NCBI GenBank assembly: GCA_015056815.1
Contig: SVFN01000020.1
Coordinates: forward strand, 1-64,000
From: Lachnospiraceae bacterium
GTDB lineage: Bacteria > Bacillota > Clostridia > Lachnospirales > Lachnospiraceae
Length of the DNA stretch: 64,000 bases
Direction: 5' to 3'
Below the pieces are notes generated by a model that was not told the DNA's origin, did not search any database, and saw only the letters and a list, made by a program, of their open reading frames with translations. Within the stretch, counting starts at the first letter, position 1, and each line of letters begins with the position of its first letter. Of the stretch, positions 63,840 to 64,000 are shown piece by piece. A program made the position numbers and the translations under genes.

Positions 63840-64000
63840 TCATTCATATTCTGTGTAAAATAATAAGCCAAACGTTCCCGGTCCGGAATTGACAGCAATC
63901 GCCGGCGACGCTTTTTGAAAATAGATTTCCTCAAAATGCATCTTTGTTTCCACAATCTTTTTAATATGCTCTAATTCTGATGTCTTCATTCCGACATATG
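63840..64000 (-). CDS. DegV-family fatty-acid-binding protein, 3' end only
   Basis: The window cuts this gene; 53 C-terminal codons are visible, ending TGA. The closing motif AIAVNSGPGTFGLLFY is the usual end of DegV/FakB proteins, which bind fatty acids for a kinase partner. The rest lies beyond the right edge. Confidence 0.75.
   Translation of the reverse strand, partial: YVGMKTSELEHIKKIVETKMHFEEIYFQKASPAIAVNSGPGTFGLLFYTEYE

Overview
The window looks like a chromosomal segment of a low-to-mid GC Gram-positive anaerobe of the Clostridia, most likely a Lachnospiraceae member. The pointers are a Phe T-box leader in front of pheST, a GGGtGRT protein paired with an IscU-like scaffold, a TOPRIM protein with a long train of C-terminal zinc modules, BspA-type leucine-rich repeats, a DUF815 ATPase, RHS proteins with Gram-positive signal peptides, and strong GGAGG ribosome binding sites. 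The species cannot be named from sequence alone. Most genes lie on the minus strand.

Layout. (1) 1-3.1 kb: a decayed RHS polymorphic-toxin locus. A promoter and signal peptide are fused out of frame to an RHS core end, followed by a tip, a candidate membrane immunity gene, an orphan RHS fragment and another unknown gene. (2) 3.3-16.1 kb: a Ter stress module. It holds a P-type Ca2+ ATPase, two TerD proteins, a TelA/YceH protein, a large YceG-like protein, a trypsin-like protease carrying a YceG-like N-terminal domain, and the biosynthetic arm (CitE-like lyase, StiP-type phosphoribosyltransferase, PRTase_2-TRSP). (3) 16.2-31.3 kb: a MITE relic, a GGGtGRT/IscU-like pair behind a Fur-type box, a left-handed beta-helix protein, a large topoisomerase III, a GGDEF-EAL protein, asd, argH, tRNA-Thr(CGT), a 144-bp MITE with terminal inverted repeats and target duplication, a DUF815 ATPase, a secreted esterase and a PilZ protein. 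(4) 31.4-46.2 kb: queA, pheT and pheS behind a T-box, a MATE pump, YihY, a SpoIID/LytB protein, a 6S RNA gene, pckA and a secreted CHAP/ricin/LRR protein. (5) 46.3-60.3 kb: a complete six-gene type 1 BREX phage-defence operon (brxA, brxB, brxC, pglX, pglZ, brxL) with a divergent XRE regulator. (6) 60.5-64 kb: citrate synthase, threonine synthase and the 3' end of a DegV gene.

How the genes work together. The Ter genes make two arms around a divergent promoter region: Ca2+-binding TerD proteins, TelA, YceG and a probable cytosolic protease on one side, and a small-molecule biosynthetic set on the other. The Ca2+ pump lies just downstream of the terD pair. The protease fused to a YceG-type domain is the least familiar part and my best candidate for something undescribed. 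BREX is textbook in order. Its BrxL appears, by hand alignment, to lack the Lon catalytic Ser and Lys, and a tiny ORF is TAATG-coupled to brxL. Repeats (two MITE copies plus a collapsed one, three copies of a second dispersed repeat, and a 303-bp tandem repeat inside topB) are the main structure not explained by genes. All family assignments are by eye; no database search was run.
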